NCBI GenBank assembly: GCA_903929035.1
Contig: CAIYTF010000091.1
Location: forward strand, 30,503 to 94,502
DNA length: 64,000 bases
Direction of reading: 5' to 3'
Source: an uncultured Ignavibacteriales bacterium
Lineage (GTDB): Bacteria > Bacteroidota > Ignavibacteria > Ignavibacteriales > Ignavibacteriaceae
Shown: positions 36,187 through 45,186 of the stretch, in pieces
Layout: each line of letters starts with the position of its first letter
How positions within the stretch are numbered: the first letter of the stretch is position 1
Notes under the pieces: model-generated
Database searches by the model: none
What the model was told of the DNA's origin: nothing
Seen by the model: the letters and a program-made list of their open reading frames with translations, nothing else
Translations under genes and position numbers: made by a program

Positions 36187-38028
36187 ATGGCAAGATTTAT
36201 AGAACCACAACAATATCAAAACGAAACTGCAGGGGAACTTAAAAACAGGAGTGATATAGAATCGCGTTACACGTGGAATATTCAAGATATTTACTCCGAT
36301 GAAAGCCTTTGGGAAGAGGACTTTCGGCAAGTGGAAATACTAATTCCAAAGATGAATAAATATATCGGCAAACTTGGTGATTCTGCCGCGATGCTTCTTT
36401 CTGCTATGGAGGAATGTGATGTAATTTCTGTTATGCTGGAGCGGCTACATCTCTACGCGATGCTTGCAAAAGATACCGATACGCGGGACACGAAATATAT
36501 CGCTATGGATAGCCGTATCAATAGTTTATTCGCGCGCGAGTCATCCGCGCTTGCTTTTATGATGCCGGAAATACTTAAAATTGGAGAATCCAAACTTGAG
36601 CAATTTATGGAAGATAATGAAGCCTTAAAAAAATATGCTCATTTCTTCAACGATTTATTAAGAACCAAAAAACATACTCTCAGTATCGAACAGGAAGAAC
36701 TTCTTGCCTCGGCAAGCGAAATAACAGGGTTTCCTTATGATACATTTTCTGTATTTACGAATGCCGATTTGGAGTTCCCGACTATTCCCGATGAGAATGG
36801 AAATGATATACAAATTTCTCACGGACGCTATCAGGCAGCACTCTATTCAATGAATAGGAATTATCGTCGGGATGCATTCAAAGCATACTACACGCCATAT
36901 ATAAAGTTTTCCAATACTCTCGCGAATCTTTTTAATGCAAATCTCAAGTCTAAGATATTCATAGGAAAAGCAAGAAAATATTCAACCGCGTTAGAGGCTT
37001 CTCTCGATAGGAATAATATTCCTGTCAGGGTTTACGAGACTCTTATTGAAATGGTTTCTCAAAACCTTCAACCGATGCACCGCTGGATTGCTCTCAAGAA
37101 AAAGATTCTCAAACTCGATAAGTTTCATCCTTATGATGTCTATGTCGGGTTGTTTACCGAACAAAAGGAAAAACACTACGGATATGATGAATCCGTTAAT
37201 TTAGTAAAATCTTCATTGGAAATTCTCGGCAAAGATTATAGCAGCACGCTTTCAACCGCGTTTTCAAACCGATGGATTGACGTGTATGAAACTGCCGGAA
37301 AACGCGGCGGCGCATATTCATCCGGCACAACATTTGGCGTACATCCTTATGTGCTTCTGAATTGGACAGGCTTATTGAATGATGTTTTTACGCTTGCTCA
37401 CGAGATGGGGCACAATATGCATTCATTTCTTACCGGATTACATCAGCCATACATCTACGCGGATTACTCCATTTTCCTCGCGGAAATTGCTTCCACGTTC
37501 AATGAAGCATTGCTCTTTGAATATCTGCTCAAAAACGTAACTACGCGCGAAGAAAAACTCTCCTTGTTGGAAAGATATCTCAATAACATCTCCGCCACGT
37601 TCTATCGCCAGACAATGTTTGCCGAATTTGAATTGAAGTCTTATGGAGAATTGGAAAAAGGCGGTGCTCTAACGGCAGATACACTACGCGAGTTATACAA
37701 TGAAGTATATGGAAAATATATGGGACCCGATATGACTATTGACACCGAAGAAGATTACACTTGGGCTCGCGTTCCGCATTTCTATTATAACTACTACGTT
37801 TTCCAATACGCGACAGGTTTCGCGGCATCAGAGGCTCTGGCGGCAAAAGTCAAAAAAGAAGGTGTCCCGGCGGTGGAAAAATATCTTAACTTCCTCAAAG
37901 CGGGGAAATCGGACTATCCGCTAACTATTCTCAAAGAAGCTGGAGTGGATATGCTTACGCCTGAACCAACTTACGCGGTTGCAAAACGAATGAACGCCGT
38001 GTTAGATCAAATTGAAGAGTTGATGTAA
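36187..38028 (+). CDS. pepF: oligoendopeptidase F (M3 family)
   Basis: 613 residues, the normal length. The thermolysin-type zinc motif is in LAHEMGHNMHSF (H405, E406, H409), with the third ligand Glu in IFLAEIASTFNEALL. The N-terminal half is the helical M3 regulatory domain. No signal peptide, so it is a cytoplasmic peptidase that degrades short peptides. Monocistronic; convergent with rpmB. Confidence 0.95.
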   Translation: MARFIEPQQYQNETAGELKNRSDIESRYTWNIQDIYSDESLWEEDFRQVEILIPKMNKYIGKLGDSAAMLLSAMEECDVISVMLERLHLYAMLAKDTDTRDTKYIAMDSRINSLFARESSALAFMMPEILKIGESKLEQFMEDNEALKKYAHFFNDLLRTKKHTLSIEQEELLASASEITGFPYDTFSVFTNADLEFPTIPDENGNDIQISHGRYQAALYSMNRNYRRDAFKAYYTPYIKFSNTLANLFNANLKSKIFIGKARKYSTALEASLDRNNIPVRVYETLIEMVSQNLQPMHRWIALKKKILKLDKFHPYDVYVGLFTEQKEKHYGYDESVNLVKSSLEILGKDYSSTLSTAFSNRWIDVYETAGKRGGAYSSGTTFGVHPYVLLNWTGLLNDVFTLAHEMGHNMHSFLTGLHQPYIYADYSIFLAEIASTFNEALLFEYLLKNVTTREEKLSLLERYLNNISATFYRQTMFAEFELKSYGELEKGGALTADTLRELYNEVYGKYMGPDMTIDTEEDYTWARVPHFYYNYYVFQYATGFAASEALAAKVKKEGVPAVEKYLNFLKAGKSDYPLTILKEAGVDMLTPEPTYAVAKRMNAVLDQIEELM

Positions 38029-38101
38029 AAATTATTAGCAGGAAATGCTTGTAAAAACGCGGTGCCGATTAGATGGAGTAGAAAGCATCGCGTATGTTAA
38101 A

Positions 38102-38126
38102 GAGGATGCTTTGAAGCAGCATCCTC
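38102..38126 (-). terminator. candidate terminator of rpmB
   Basis: A perfect 9-bp stem (GAGGATGCT / AGCATCCTC) with a 7-base loop lies directly after the rpmB stop on the minus strand, followed there by only TTT. It lies between convergent genes and could serve both. Confidence 0.5.
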
Positions 38127-38136
38127 GATAAAAAAA

Positions 38137-38376
38137 TTAGTGAACTACGATAAGTTTTTTATTAATCATTGAGGCTAATCCGGAAGTTCCGTTTTTAGCA
38201 ATTGTTTTCAATGCCTTTGCTGTCAACTTTACAGTAACGAATCTATTTAGTTCCTGAACAAAGATCCTTTTCTTCTGCAAATTAGGAAGAAATCTTCTCT
38301 TCGTATGGTTGTTGGCGTGTGATATACTGCTGCCGAAAACAGGTATCACACCTGTAATTTCACAACGTCTTGCCAT
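38137..38376 (-). CDS. rpmB: 50S ribosomal protein L28
   Basis: 79 residues starting MARRCEITG, with GSSISHANNHTKRRFLPNLQ and the C-terminal VKLTAKALKTIAKNG, characteristic of bL28. A GGAG Shine-Dalgarno lies about 10 bp before the ATG. It is a single gene with its own promoter and terminator. Confidence 0.95.
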   Translation of the reverse strand: MARRCEITGVIPVFGSSISHANNHTKRRFLPNLQKKRIFVQELNRFVTVKLTAKALKTIAKNGTSGLASMINKKLIVVH

Positions 38377-38415
38377 ATTTTATATCTCCAAGTTAAATTA
38401 ATTTATACTAAACTT

Positions 38416-38447
38416 TAAATATACCACGATTTTTTGTTTTATTCAAA
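38416..38447 (-). promoter_or_regulatory. Bacteroidota-type promoter for rpmB
   Basis: On the minus strand TTTG (38444-38447) is followed by a 20-base spacer and TATATTTA (38416-38423), close to the TTTG-N19-TAnnTTTG consensus of Bacteroidota housekeeping promoters. It lies ~40 bp upstream of the start codon. Confidence 0.5.
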
Positions 38448-38479
38448 AAATTCCGGAAAGAATGACGGATTTTTTTTGC

Positions 38480-38860
38480 TCAATATCCTTCGTTCAGTCC
38501 ATCTCGTATAATCATCAATATTGCTGTATGCGGTACGATCAGCAGTTTTTCGTATTCGTATTCAATCTCAAATGAATCTTTCCGCAAAAAAATTATTAAG
38601 TCCCCTTCTTTTACCTGTAGCGAAATGTATTTAACTTTTTCTTGAATCTCTTTCCAAGGCTCATCTTCAATGTTGGCACCGATTGGATAGCCGGGCCCTG
38701 ATTTTATAACGTAGCCTGATTGCACACGCTCTTTTTCCTGCACACCCGGAGGAAGAAATAAGCCTGAATTGGTTTTTTCGTTTTCAGAGCCGGGTTTTAC
38801 TAATACTTTGTCACCGACAACAATGATCTTGTGTAAGTTTCTTAAAAATGAATCATTCAT
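38480..38860 (-). CDS. GroES-like (Cpn10) protein
   Basis: 126 residues with the Cpn10 fold pattern: VVGDKVLVKP, then a mobile-loop region (NEKTNSGLFLPP), GYVIKSGPG, and EGDLIIFLRK. No groEL gene is adjacent. The sequence is longer than the ~95 residues of ordinary GroES because of an insertion (IGANIEDEPWKEIQEKVKY). It is probably a divergent paralogue rather than the main co-chaperonin. The role is unknown. Confidence 0.8.
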   Translation of the reverse strand: MNDSFLRNLHKIIVVGDKVLVKPGSENEKTNSGLFLPPGVQEKERVQSGYVIKSGPGYPIGANIEDEPWKEIQEKVKYISLQVKEGDLIIFLRKDSFEIEYEYEKLLIVPHTAILMIIRDGLNEGY

Positions 38861-39106
38861 TAATCTGAATTCTGTATAAAAATTGATAAATTAGGCTTTA
38901 AATTTATGAGTTCACTCAAAAAAATAGACGAAATTTGAGTAAATGAAATTACACAAAAACAGTCAATAAATGTTCAAGAAAAGTAACTGTTTAGGCCAGC
39001 TAAACTGTAACGCTCTATCAGTGTTGCCATAACATTCTCTAACTTGCTTTTTTGTTCCTTACCAAATATACGAATTTTCCTTCCTCTTTGGTACTGGTTC
39101 GTCTAT

Positions 39107-39136
39107 AAAAAAGCCCTCCGTTTCCGAAAGGCTTTT
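39107..39136 (-). terminator. Rho-independent terminator after korAB
   Basis: On the minus strand AAAAGCC ... GGCTTTTTT forms a stem with a partly paired loop and ends in six T residues, 25 bp after the korB stop. Confidence 0.75.
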
Positions 39137-39160
39137 CTTGTTTATCAACCGTGAGAAAGT

Positions 39161-40228
39161 TTATTCGATTTTCCAAGTGTTGCCGGAATACAACAGCTTT
39201 TTCAAATTGCCAATACCTTTGGTTTTCTGAACTTCCGCGATTTGTTCTTCAACATCAGCATCATAAGTAGATTTTTGAATTTGAGAAAATATTCCAAGCG
39301 GTGTAGGGAAATGTTCCATTTCAATAAATTGCGAGAGTATAAACGCGCGGGCAGGATTTATGTCGTGCTCATCGTGTACCCACAAATCACTCACTGAAAA
39401 TTCACCTTTTGATAAATCAACCAATTCAGGTGTCAGCCCGTTCAAACGAATTCCTTTATTTTTATTGTGCCCGTAAAGTAACGGTTTGCCGTGTTCCAGA
39501 TATACTACATTTTCATCTTTCAACTCTTTTTCGGTGAGGTGGAGAAACGCGCCATCGTTAAAAATATTGCAGTTCTGATATATCTCAATCATTGCAGTAC
39601 CTTTATGTTCGGCAGCGCGGGCCATCATAGCCTGCAAATGTTTCGGGTCTCTGTCCATCGAACGGGCAACAAAAGTTGCACCGCTCGCGAGTGCAACAGA
39701 AACAGGTTTAAAAGGAAAATCGATACTTCCGTGAGGAGAACTTTTTGTCTTCTTTCCTTTTTCGGATGTAGGTGAATATTGCCCTTTCGTTAATCCGTAA
39801 ATCCTGTTATTGAAAAGCATAATCTTGAGATCCATATTTCGTCTGCAGGCGTGTATGAAGTGATTGCCGCCAATGCTTAGCAAATCACCATCTCCGGTAG
39901 CAACCCAGACAGATAATTTAGGATTAGCTATTTTCACGCCGCTTGCAATTGCCGCGGCGCGACCGTGAATGCCGTGGAAGCCGAAAGTATCCATATAATA
40001 GGGGAATCTGCTGGAACAGCCAATACCGGAAACCCAAACCATATTTTCCTTGGGAACATTAATTTCAGGTGCGGTTCTCTGTACTTGAGCGAGGATCGAA
40101 TAGTCGCCGCAACCGGGACACCAGCGGACTTCCAGCCCTGATGAAAAATCTTTTGCTGTATATTTAACAGGCTGTTCAACCCTTGTCCCGATACTATCGG
40201 GGGGTGTTATGACGTTATTATTTTCCAT
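39161..40228 (-). CDS. korB: 2-oxoacid:ferredoxin oxidoreductase, beta subunit
   Basis: 355 residues. It has the [10 protein letters not shown] cysteine pair, the thiamine-diphosphate motif [10 protein letters not shown] ... NN, and the typical [10 protein letters not shown]. With the alpha subunit it forms a TPP-dependent enzyme that oxidises 2-oxoglutarate (or another 2-oxoacid) to its CoA ester, reducing ferredoxin. It can run in reverse in the reductive TCA cycle. Its ATG overlaps the end of korA by 11 bp, so the two are co-translated. Substrate (2-oxoglutarate versus pyruvate) is inferred from family resemblance. Confidence 0.92.
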   Translation of the reverse strand: MENNNVITPPDSIGTRVEQPVKYTAKDFSSGLEVRWCPGCGDYSILAQVQRTAPEINVPKENMVWVSGIGCSSRFPYYMDTFGFHGIHGRAAAIASGVKIANPKLSVWVATGDGDLLSIGGNHFIHACRRNMDLKIMLFNNRIYGLTKGQYSPTSEKGKKTKSSPHGSIDFPFKPVSVALASGATFVARSMDRDPKHLQAMMARAAEHKGTAMIEIYQNCNIFNDGAFLHLTEKELKDENVVYLEHGKPLLYGHNKNKGIRLNGLTPELVDLSKGEFSVSDLWVHDEHDINPARAFILSQFIEMEHFPTPLGIFSQIQKSTYDADVEEQIAEVQKTKGIGNLKKLLYSGNTWKIE

Positions 40229-42065
40229 TGGGAACTCCTAAAATTTCTATTATCTTGTTCTCAAGTTCTATCACCTTAAACGGCAAGCCTTGAACTTTAT
40301 TAAATTGAATTACCGGAATCAAGAATTGGTTTCTAAGCAATGTCGCGCATTGACCAAGATTTAATTCAGGAACGAGTATATTCTTAAATTTACTTAAAAC
40401 TTCCCCTGTATTCTTAGGCATAGGATTCAAGTATTGAAAATGCGCCTGCGATACTTTATATCCTTTCTTGCGAAGGTGAGTAATTGCTTCACGGATAGCA
40501 CCATACGTGCTGCCCCATCCAAGAACAAGCAAATCGCCTTCAGAATCGCCATCAACAGCTAAATCCGGAATGTCAAATGCGACCTTATTGACTTTTTCCT
40601 GACGGAGATGAATCATTAACTCGTGATTATCTGTATCATAGCTGATACCGCCTTGAATGTTTTTCTTCTCGAGACCTCCAATGCGGTGTTCCAAACCTTT
40701 AGTTCCTGGGATTGCCCAGGGACGAGCGAGGTTTTCGTCACGTGTATAGGGGTAAAATCCTTCGGGGTCGGTGCGAAAGTTAACAGGAATTTCAGGAAGC
40801 TCATCAATTTCCGGTAACCGCAGCGGTTCTGACCCGTTCGCGATATAACCATCTGTAAGCAAAATTACCGGCACCATAAACTTTATTGCTATTCTGCAGG
40901 CTTCTATTGCCATAAAGAAACAGTCCGCCGGACTGTTCGCGGAAAGCACTACAACCGGAGATTCACCGTTTCTTGCATACATTGCCTGCAGCAAATCGGC
41001 CTGCTCTGTTTTTGTAGGAAGTCCGGTACTTGGACCGCCGCGCTGAACATCAACAATTACCAATGGAAGTTCTGTCATTAATGCCAACCCGATTGCTTCG
41101 GTTTTTAACGAAAGACCGGGACCTGAAGTAGTTGTCAAGCCTAATGAACCCGCGAAGGAAGCACCGATAGCCGCGCATATAGCACCAATTTCATCCTCAG
41201 CCTGGAAAATTTTCACGCCAAAATCTTTGTGACGACTTAGCTCGTGCAAAATTTCCGAAGCAGGAGTAATAGGATAAGAACCAAGAAACAAGGGGATTCC
41301 GGCTCTGAGGCTTGCAGTTAGTAATCCTAAAGCAGTAGCTTCGTTTCCCTGAATGTTGCGGTAGGTTCCTGCCGGAAGTTTAGCCGGTTCAACGTGGTAA
41401 CGGGTAGAAAATATTTCAGTATTTTCACCATAATAATAACCGGCATATAGCGCGTTTTTATTTGCCTGTACAAGTACAGCATCTTTCTTAAACTTGCTTT
41501 CTATCCATTCAATAGTAGCATCAACCTCGCGGTTGTAAAGCCAAAACATAAGCCCGAGAGCGAAAAAGTTTTTGCATCTTTCTTTTTCTTTGTTTGAAAG
41601 ACGCAGTTCCTCCAATGATTTCATTGTCAAATCAGTCAGGGGAACTTGAATAACATTATATCCGTTAAGAGTATCATCATCAAGCGGATTGACTGCATAT
41701 TCAGCTAACCGCAAATTTTTTGAATCAAAAGCAGACGTGTTTACAATAATAGTTGCATCCGGTTTTAAGTCTTTTAAATTAACTTTAAGCGCGGCAGGGT
41801 TCATAGCAATCAGGACATCAGGGCTGTCACCCGGCGTTTGAATATCCGAGCTGCTGAAATGCAGTTGAAATCCGCTGACACCGTAGAGGGTTCCGGCGGG
41901 TGCACGTATTTCGGCGGGATAATCCGGAAGTGTGCTTAAATCATTTCCCGCTAACGCGGTAGTATTAGTGAACTGCGCGCCTGTGAGCTGCATACCGTCA
42001 CCGGAATCACCGGCAAAACGGACAGTCACATCATCGAGAATTTGAATCTCTACATCTTTGGCCAT
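40218..42065 (-). CDS. korA: 2-oxoacid:ferredoxin oxidoreductase, fused gamma-alpha subunit
   Basis: 615 residues. The N-terminal ~190 residues are the gamma domain ([30 protein letters not shown]). The rest is the alpha subunit ([41 protein letters not shown]). This fused two-subunit form is common in Bacteroidota and Chlorobi. It lacks ferredoxin cysteine clusters of its own, so electrons leave via an external ferredoxin. First gene of the minus-strand korAB operon. Confidence 0.93.
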   Translation of the reverse strand: MAKDVEIQILDDVTVRFAGDSGDGMQLTGAQFTNTTALAGNDLSTLPDYPAEIRAPAGTLYGVSGFQLHFSSSDIQTPGDSPDVLIAMNPAALKVNLKDLKPDATIIVNTSAFDSKNLRLAEYAVNPLDDDTLNGYNVIQVPLTDLTMKSLEELRLSNKEKERCKNFFALGLMFWLYNREVDATIEWIESKFKKDAVLVQANKNALYAGYYYGENTEIFSTRYHVEPAKLPAGTYRNIQGNEATALGLLTASLRAGIPLFLGSYPITPASEILHELSRHKDFGVKIFQAEDEIGAICAAIGASFAGSLGLTTTSGPGLSLKTEAIGLALMTELPLVIVDVQRGGPSTGLPTKTEQADLLQAMYARNGESPVVVLSANSPADCFFMAIEACRIAIKFMVPVILLTDGYIANGSEPLRLPEIDELPEIPVNFRTDPEGFYPYTRDENLARPWAIPGTKGLEHRIGGLEKKNIQGGISYDTDNHELMIHLRQEKVNKVAFDIPDLAVDGDSEGDLLVLGWGSTYGAIREAITHLRKKGYKVSQAHFQYLNPMPKNTGEVLSKFKNILVPELNLGQCATLLRNQFLIPVIQFNKVQGLPFKVIELENKIIEILGVPNGK

Positions 42066-42202
42066 CGTGTATCTCTATTTTATTTAAATTAAAAAAATCA
42101 ACTTTAAAATATAAAAGCTATTTGCTTTCGACAACAGAGTAATTTTGTTTTAAAAGCAAAATTTGTTGATGAATTTAAATAATTTTGGGCAAAATGGTTA
42201 AA

Positions 42203-42275
42203 TAGGGTTTCCTGAAAAAGTCAAAAGAGCGATATTGCACGATAATAAAGCGGTTCAAATGGATTTAGATAATTT
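42203..42275 (+). repeat. dispersed remnant shared with the DUF262 locus (copy 1)
   Basis: Begins TAGGGTTTCCTGAAAAAGTC. Its first 23 bp recur exactly, inverted, at 50638-50660. A 34-bp stretch recurs at 52893-52928 (inverted, 2 mismatches). Its translation PEKVKRAILHDNKAVQMDL aligns with the remnant at 52858-52928, which looks like the N-terminus of a RhuM-type protein. Confidence 0.55.
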
Positions 42276-42281
42276 ATCATA

Positions 42282-42440
42282 AAGGATGCGCCACGCTCTG
42301 GTCAGCCGAAAAGTATAGCGATAGAGAGGAAGCAGAAATAGTGGATTTAGCCTGCACAAAGTCACCTTCAGGAAGAGCCAGATGGACATTGCGATTAATG
42401 GCAGAAAGATTTACTGGAGTTTCACCAAAAAAGCCGATGC
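42282..42440 (+). pseudogene. IS630-family transposase fragment
   Basis: One frame gives KDAPRSGQPK. After a one-step frame change the sequence continues YSDREEAEIVDLAC and GRARWTLRLMAERF. This matches the region between the helix-turn-helix and the catalytic domain of IS630-type transposases. No catalytic domain follows. It is a decayed fragment with at least one frameshift. Confidence 0.7.
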
Positions 42441-42527
42441 TAAATTATCTAAACATTAAAACCTCAAATTTAATAAACGTGTAAGTTCTCGTTTTATTAA
42501 AAACAAAGCTATGTCTATATTAGTATT

Positions 42528-43904
42528 ATGATTATACCTTTTTATATACTTCGAAATCATTTAGCACCGTTTCTGTTCGCGATGGCATCGTTAATGGGAA
42601 TATTTTTGCTGCAGTTTTTAATGAAAGCAGCCGATAAGCTCGTTGGCAAAGGATTGGACTGGTTGGTAATAATAAAGCTGGTTTCATATAATCTGGCTTG
42701 GATGGTGGTGCTTGTTGTGCCAATGAGCGTTCTTGTTGCCACGCTAATGGCATTTGGTTCAATGTCGCAAAATAATGAAATCACTATATTGAAGGCAAGC
42801 GGAATAAGTTTGCTGAAAATGATAGCCGCGCCTTTTGTTTGCTCGCTGGCAGTCGCATATCTATTGATAGTATTCAATAATGACGTGCTGCCTGATGCAA
42901 ATCACCACGCTAAAATATTGATGTATGATATTTCACAGAAGAAACCCACGCTCTCATTGCAGCCGGGTGTATTCTCACAGGAAGTTGACAACTATGCTAT
43001 CCTTGCACGGCACATTGACCAAGCATCAAATATGCTCTATGATGTCACCATTTTTGATTATTCAAGTCCGGTAAAAATAAACGTGGTAACAGCAAAAGAA
43101 GGACGTTTATATTTTTCGCCTGACCTGACTAAATTATTAATGGACTTGACTTCCGGTGAAATTCACGAATCGGAAGCTGACGGCACCACTATGTATCGGA
43201 AGCTGATTTTTCAACGCCACCGAATAGCAATGAATGCTAACCAATTTGCATTCACGCGGTCTAATGAAATGAGTCGGGGAGATAGGGAAATGAGCGTGGC
43301 AACAATGAATTGGAGGGTGGATAGTCTCGCGCGAATCCGGAAAGGTTTTGACATCTATTTGAACGCGGATGTAAAGAAATTTTTTCACGGAGATTCACTT
43401 GCTAAGGCTATTCAGGTTAAGCCATCCTATCAAAATAAAGAACAAAAAATTTCTAATATTTTAAATCAAGTTCTTTCTGCAAAGAACACTGTTGTTGGTT
43501 CGGCAGCCAGAGTACAGATAATCCGGAATGAAATTAATAGATACTTGGTCGAGATATACAAGAAATATGCAATTCCTGTTGCCTGCATAGTATTTATCTT
43601 GCTTGGTGCGCCGCTTGGCATTATGATAAGGAAAGGCGGATTTGGTATGGCGGCAAGTATCGGTCTTTTTTTCTTTTTAGTTTATTGGGCATTTTTAATT
43701 GGCGGAGAAAAACTTGCCGATCGCGGTATCATCACGCCGTTCTGGGGAATGTGGGCGGCTAATGTTGTTATGGGTATCTTGGGAATAGTGTTAACCTATC
43801 GTTCAATGAAAGAAACCGTAACTTTGGATTTCGCGTTTTTGAAGCGTTTTATTCCAAAGCGATGGCGCGGAGAGGAAATGACGGCAGTCAATGAAACTTA
43901 TTGA
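42528..43904 (+). CDS. LptF/LptG family permease (first)
   Basis: 458 residues with the YjgP/YjgQ layout. Three helices lie at the N-terminus (residues ~5-30, 45-75, 95-118), followed by a ~220-residue periplasmic beta-jellyroll domain, then three helices near the C-terminus (VACIVFILLGAPLGIMIRKGG and following). LptF and LptG form the inner-membrane channel that extracts lipopolysaccharide for the Lpt bridge, with the ATPase LptB. The second copy follows with a 14-bp overlap. Which is F and which is G cannot be decided here. Confidence 0.9.
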   Translation: MIIPFYILRNHLAPFLFAMASLMGIFLLQFLMKAADKLVGKGLDWLVIIKLVSYNLAWMVVLVVPMSVLVATLMAFGSMSQNNEITILKASGISLLKMIAAPFVCSLAVAYLLIVFNNDVLPDANHHAKILMYDISQKKPTLSLQPGVFSQEVDNYAILARHIDQASNMLYDVTIFDYSSPVKINVVTAKEGRLYFSPDLTKLLMDLTSGEIHESEADGTTMYRKLIFQRHRIAMNANQFAFTRSNEMSRGDREMSVATMNWRVDSLARIRKGFDIYLNADVKKFFHGDSLAKAIQVKPSYQNKEQKISNILNQVLSAKNTVVGSAARVQIIRNEINRYLVEIYKKYAIPVACIVFILLGAPLGIMIRKGGFGMAASIGLFFFLVYWAFLIGGEKLADRGIITPFWGMWAANVVMGILGIVLTYRSMKETVTLDFAFLKRFIPKRWRGEEMTAVNETY

Positions 43905-44973
43905 CAGGTATCTGATTAAGCAATATTTGCAAACTGTTTTATTTAGTCTGCTCGCGTTTATATTGATTTTCGTGATAGTGGATATGATGGAAAATCTTGA
44001 TGATTTTCTTGATCAGAACGTGAATAAGATAATTATTTTTAACTACTATATGGTGTTCATTCCCGAGATTATCCGGCTGTTGCTGCCTGTCGCGATGCTC
44101 TTTGGGGGGCTTTTCACGATGGGGAAGATGTCTATGCAGAATGAACTGACTGCAATAAAAGCCGGCGGAGTTAGTATGTACCGTTCAATGCTGCCGATTC
44201 TTATCACTACAATATTATTATGCACGGGAGATGTGTATTTCAGCGGTTACGTGGTACCAAAAGCAAACAAGAACAAGGCATCAATAGAGAAAACTTATTT
44301 AAACAAGAATATGTCATCATCCGGCACAAATATATTTTTTCAGGATACAGGAACAAGAATCGTGAGCATAGGGTATTTTAATGAAGAAGTAAACCTTGCA
44401 ACAAGAATAAGCATCCATCAGTTTGACAGTGCTAATATTACCCGATTGAAAACACGTATTGATGCCGGCACAATGCAGTATGATTCCGCTTCAAATAAGT
44501 GGATAGCAGTCAGTGTAGTAAAACGGACATTTTTTGTAAATTCTGATGTATTTGTAAATTATCCTCGGTTAGTTTTATCGGATTTGCATTTTAAGCCGCG
44601 CGATTTGTCCGTAAAACAACAAAAGCCCATTGAAATGAATTTAACGGAATTGAAAGAAACAATAGACAATCAGAGCAAAGCCGGAAACGATCCCAGAATA
44701 TGGCAAATTGAATATTATTCGCGCTATGCTTTTTCGTTCACGGGTATAATCATTGTTTTGTTTGGTTTGCCATTTTCGACAAATAGGCAAAGAGGCGGGC
44801 TGGCAGTGCAGGTGGGGGTTAATATCCTGATAACTTTTATTTATTTGGTTTTATATAAAATTATAGAAGCTTTTGGATTGAATGGCGGATTAAACCCTTT
44901 AGCAACCGCGTGGATGGTGAACGCGGGATTTTTTATTGCAGCCCTGATGAATTTAGTTAGGGTTAGGCAATAA
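43891..44973 (+). CDS. LptF/LptG family permease (second)
   Basis: 360 residues with the same six-helix plus periplasmic-domain plan: MKLIDRYLIKQYLQTVLFS at the start, FIPEIIRLLLPVAMLFGG in helix 2-3, and IIIVLFGLPFSTNRQRGG near helix 4. It overlaps the previous permease gene, so the two are likely made as an equimolar pair. LptB, LptA and LptC genes are not adjacent. Confidence 0.9.
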   Translation: MKLIDRYLIKQYLQTVLFSLLAFILIFVIVDMMENLDDFLDQNVNKIIIFNYYMVFIPEIIRLLLPVAMLFGGLFTMGKMSMQNELTAIKAGGVSMYRSMLPILITTILLCTGDVYFSGYVVPKANKNKASIEKTYLNKNMSSSGTNIFFQDTGTRIVSIGYFNEEVNLATRISIHQFDSANITRLKTRIDAGTMQYDSASNKWIAVSVVKRTFFVNSDVFVNYPRLVLSDLHFKPRDLSVKQQKPIEMNLTELKETIDNQSKAGNDPRIWQIEYYSRYAFSFTGIIIVLFGLPFSTNRQRGGLAVQVGVNILITFIYLVLYKIIEAFGLNGGLNPLATAWMVNAGFFIAALMNLVRVRQ

Positions 44974-45186
44974 ACGAGAGCTTTCTTGGTGGTTCGCTGT
45001 ATATCATAATGGAATATTATGAAACACCGGAAACAATTATGAGTTTTGAATTATGCTATCGATATTTATTGATGAACTGAAAGCTGATGAGTATATTATC
45101 AGATACCTGAAGCGGAATTTTATCATATATTTTACGCGTTTATTTTTATAGCGATATTTATTATAATTAGGATAGATACAGACATT
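44974..45186. other. intergenic, nothing recognised
   Basis: 213 bp between the second permease gene and the propeller/BamA-like fusion gene. No RNA, repeat or terminator seen. Confidence 0.4.

Larger units (their letters stand above)
42066..42527. other. intergenic region with gene remnants
   Basis: 462 bp between korA (minus) and the LptF/G gene (plus). The middle (42203-42480) consists of decayed gene fragments described separately. The flanks should hold the promoters; TATATTTT on the minus strand near 42106-42113 is a weak -7 candidate for korAB. Confidence 0.55.

Noticed and set aside
42528..44973. Frameshifted single permease gene
   Set aside because: Each of the two overlapping frames encodes a full six-helix LptF/G-type protein with its own periplasmic domain.
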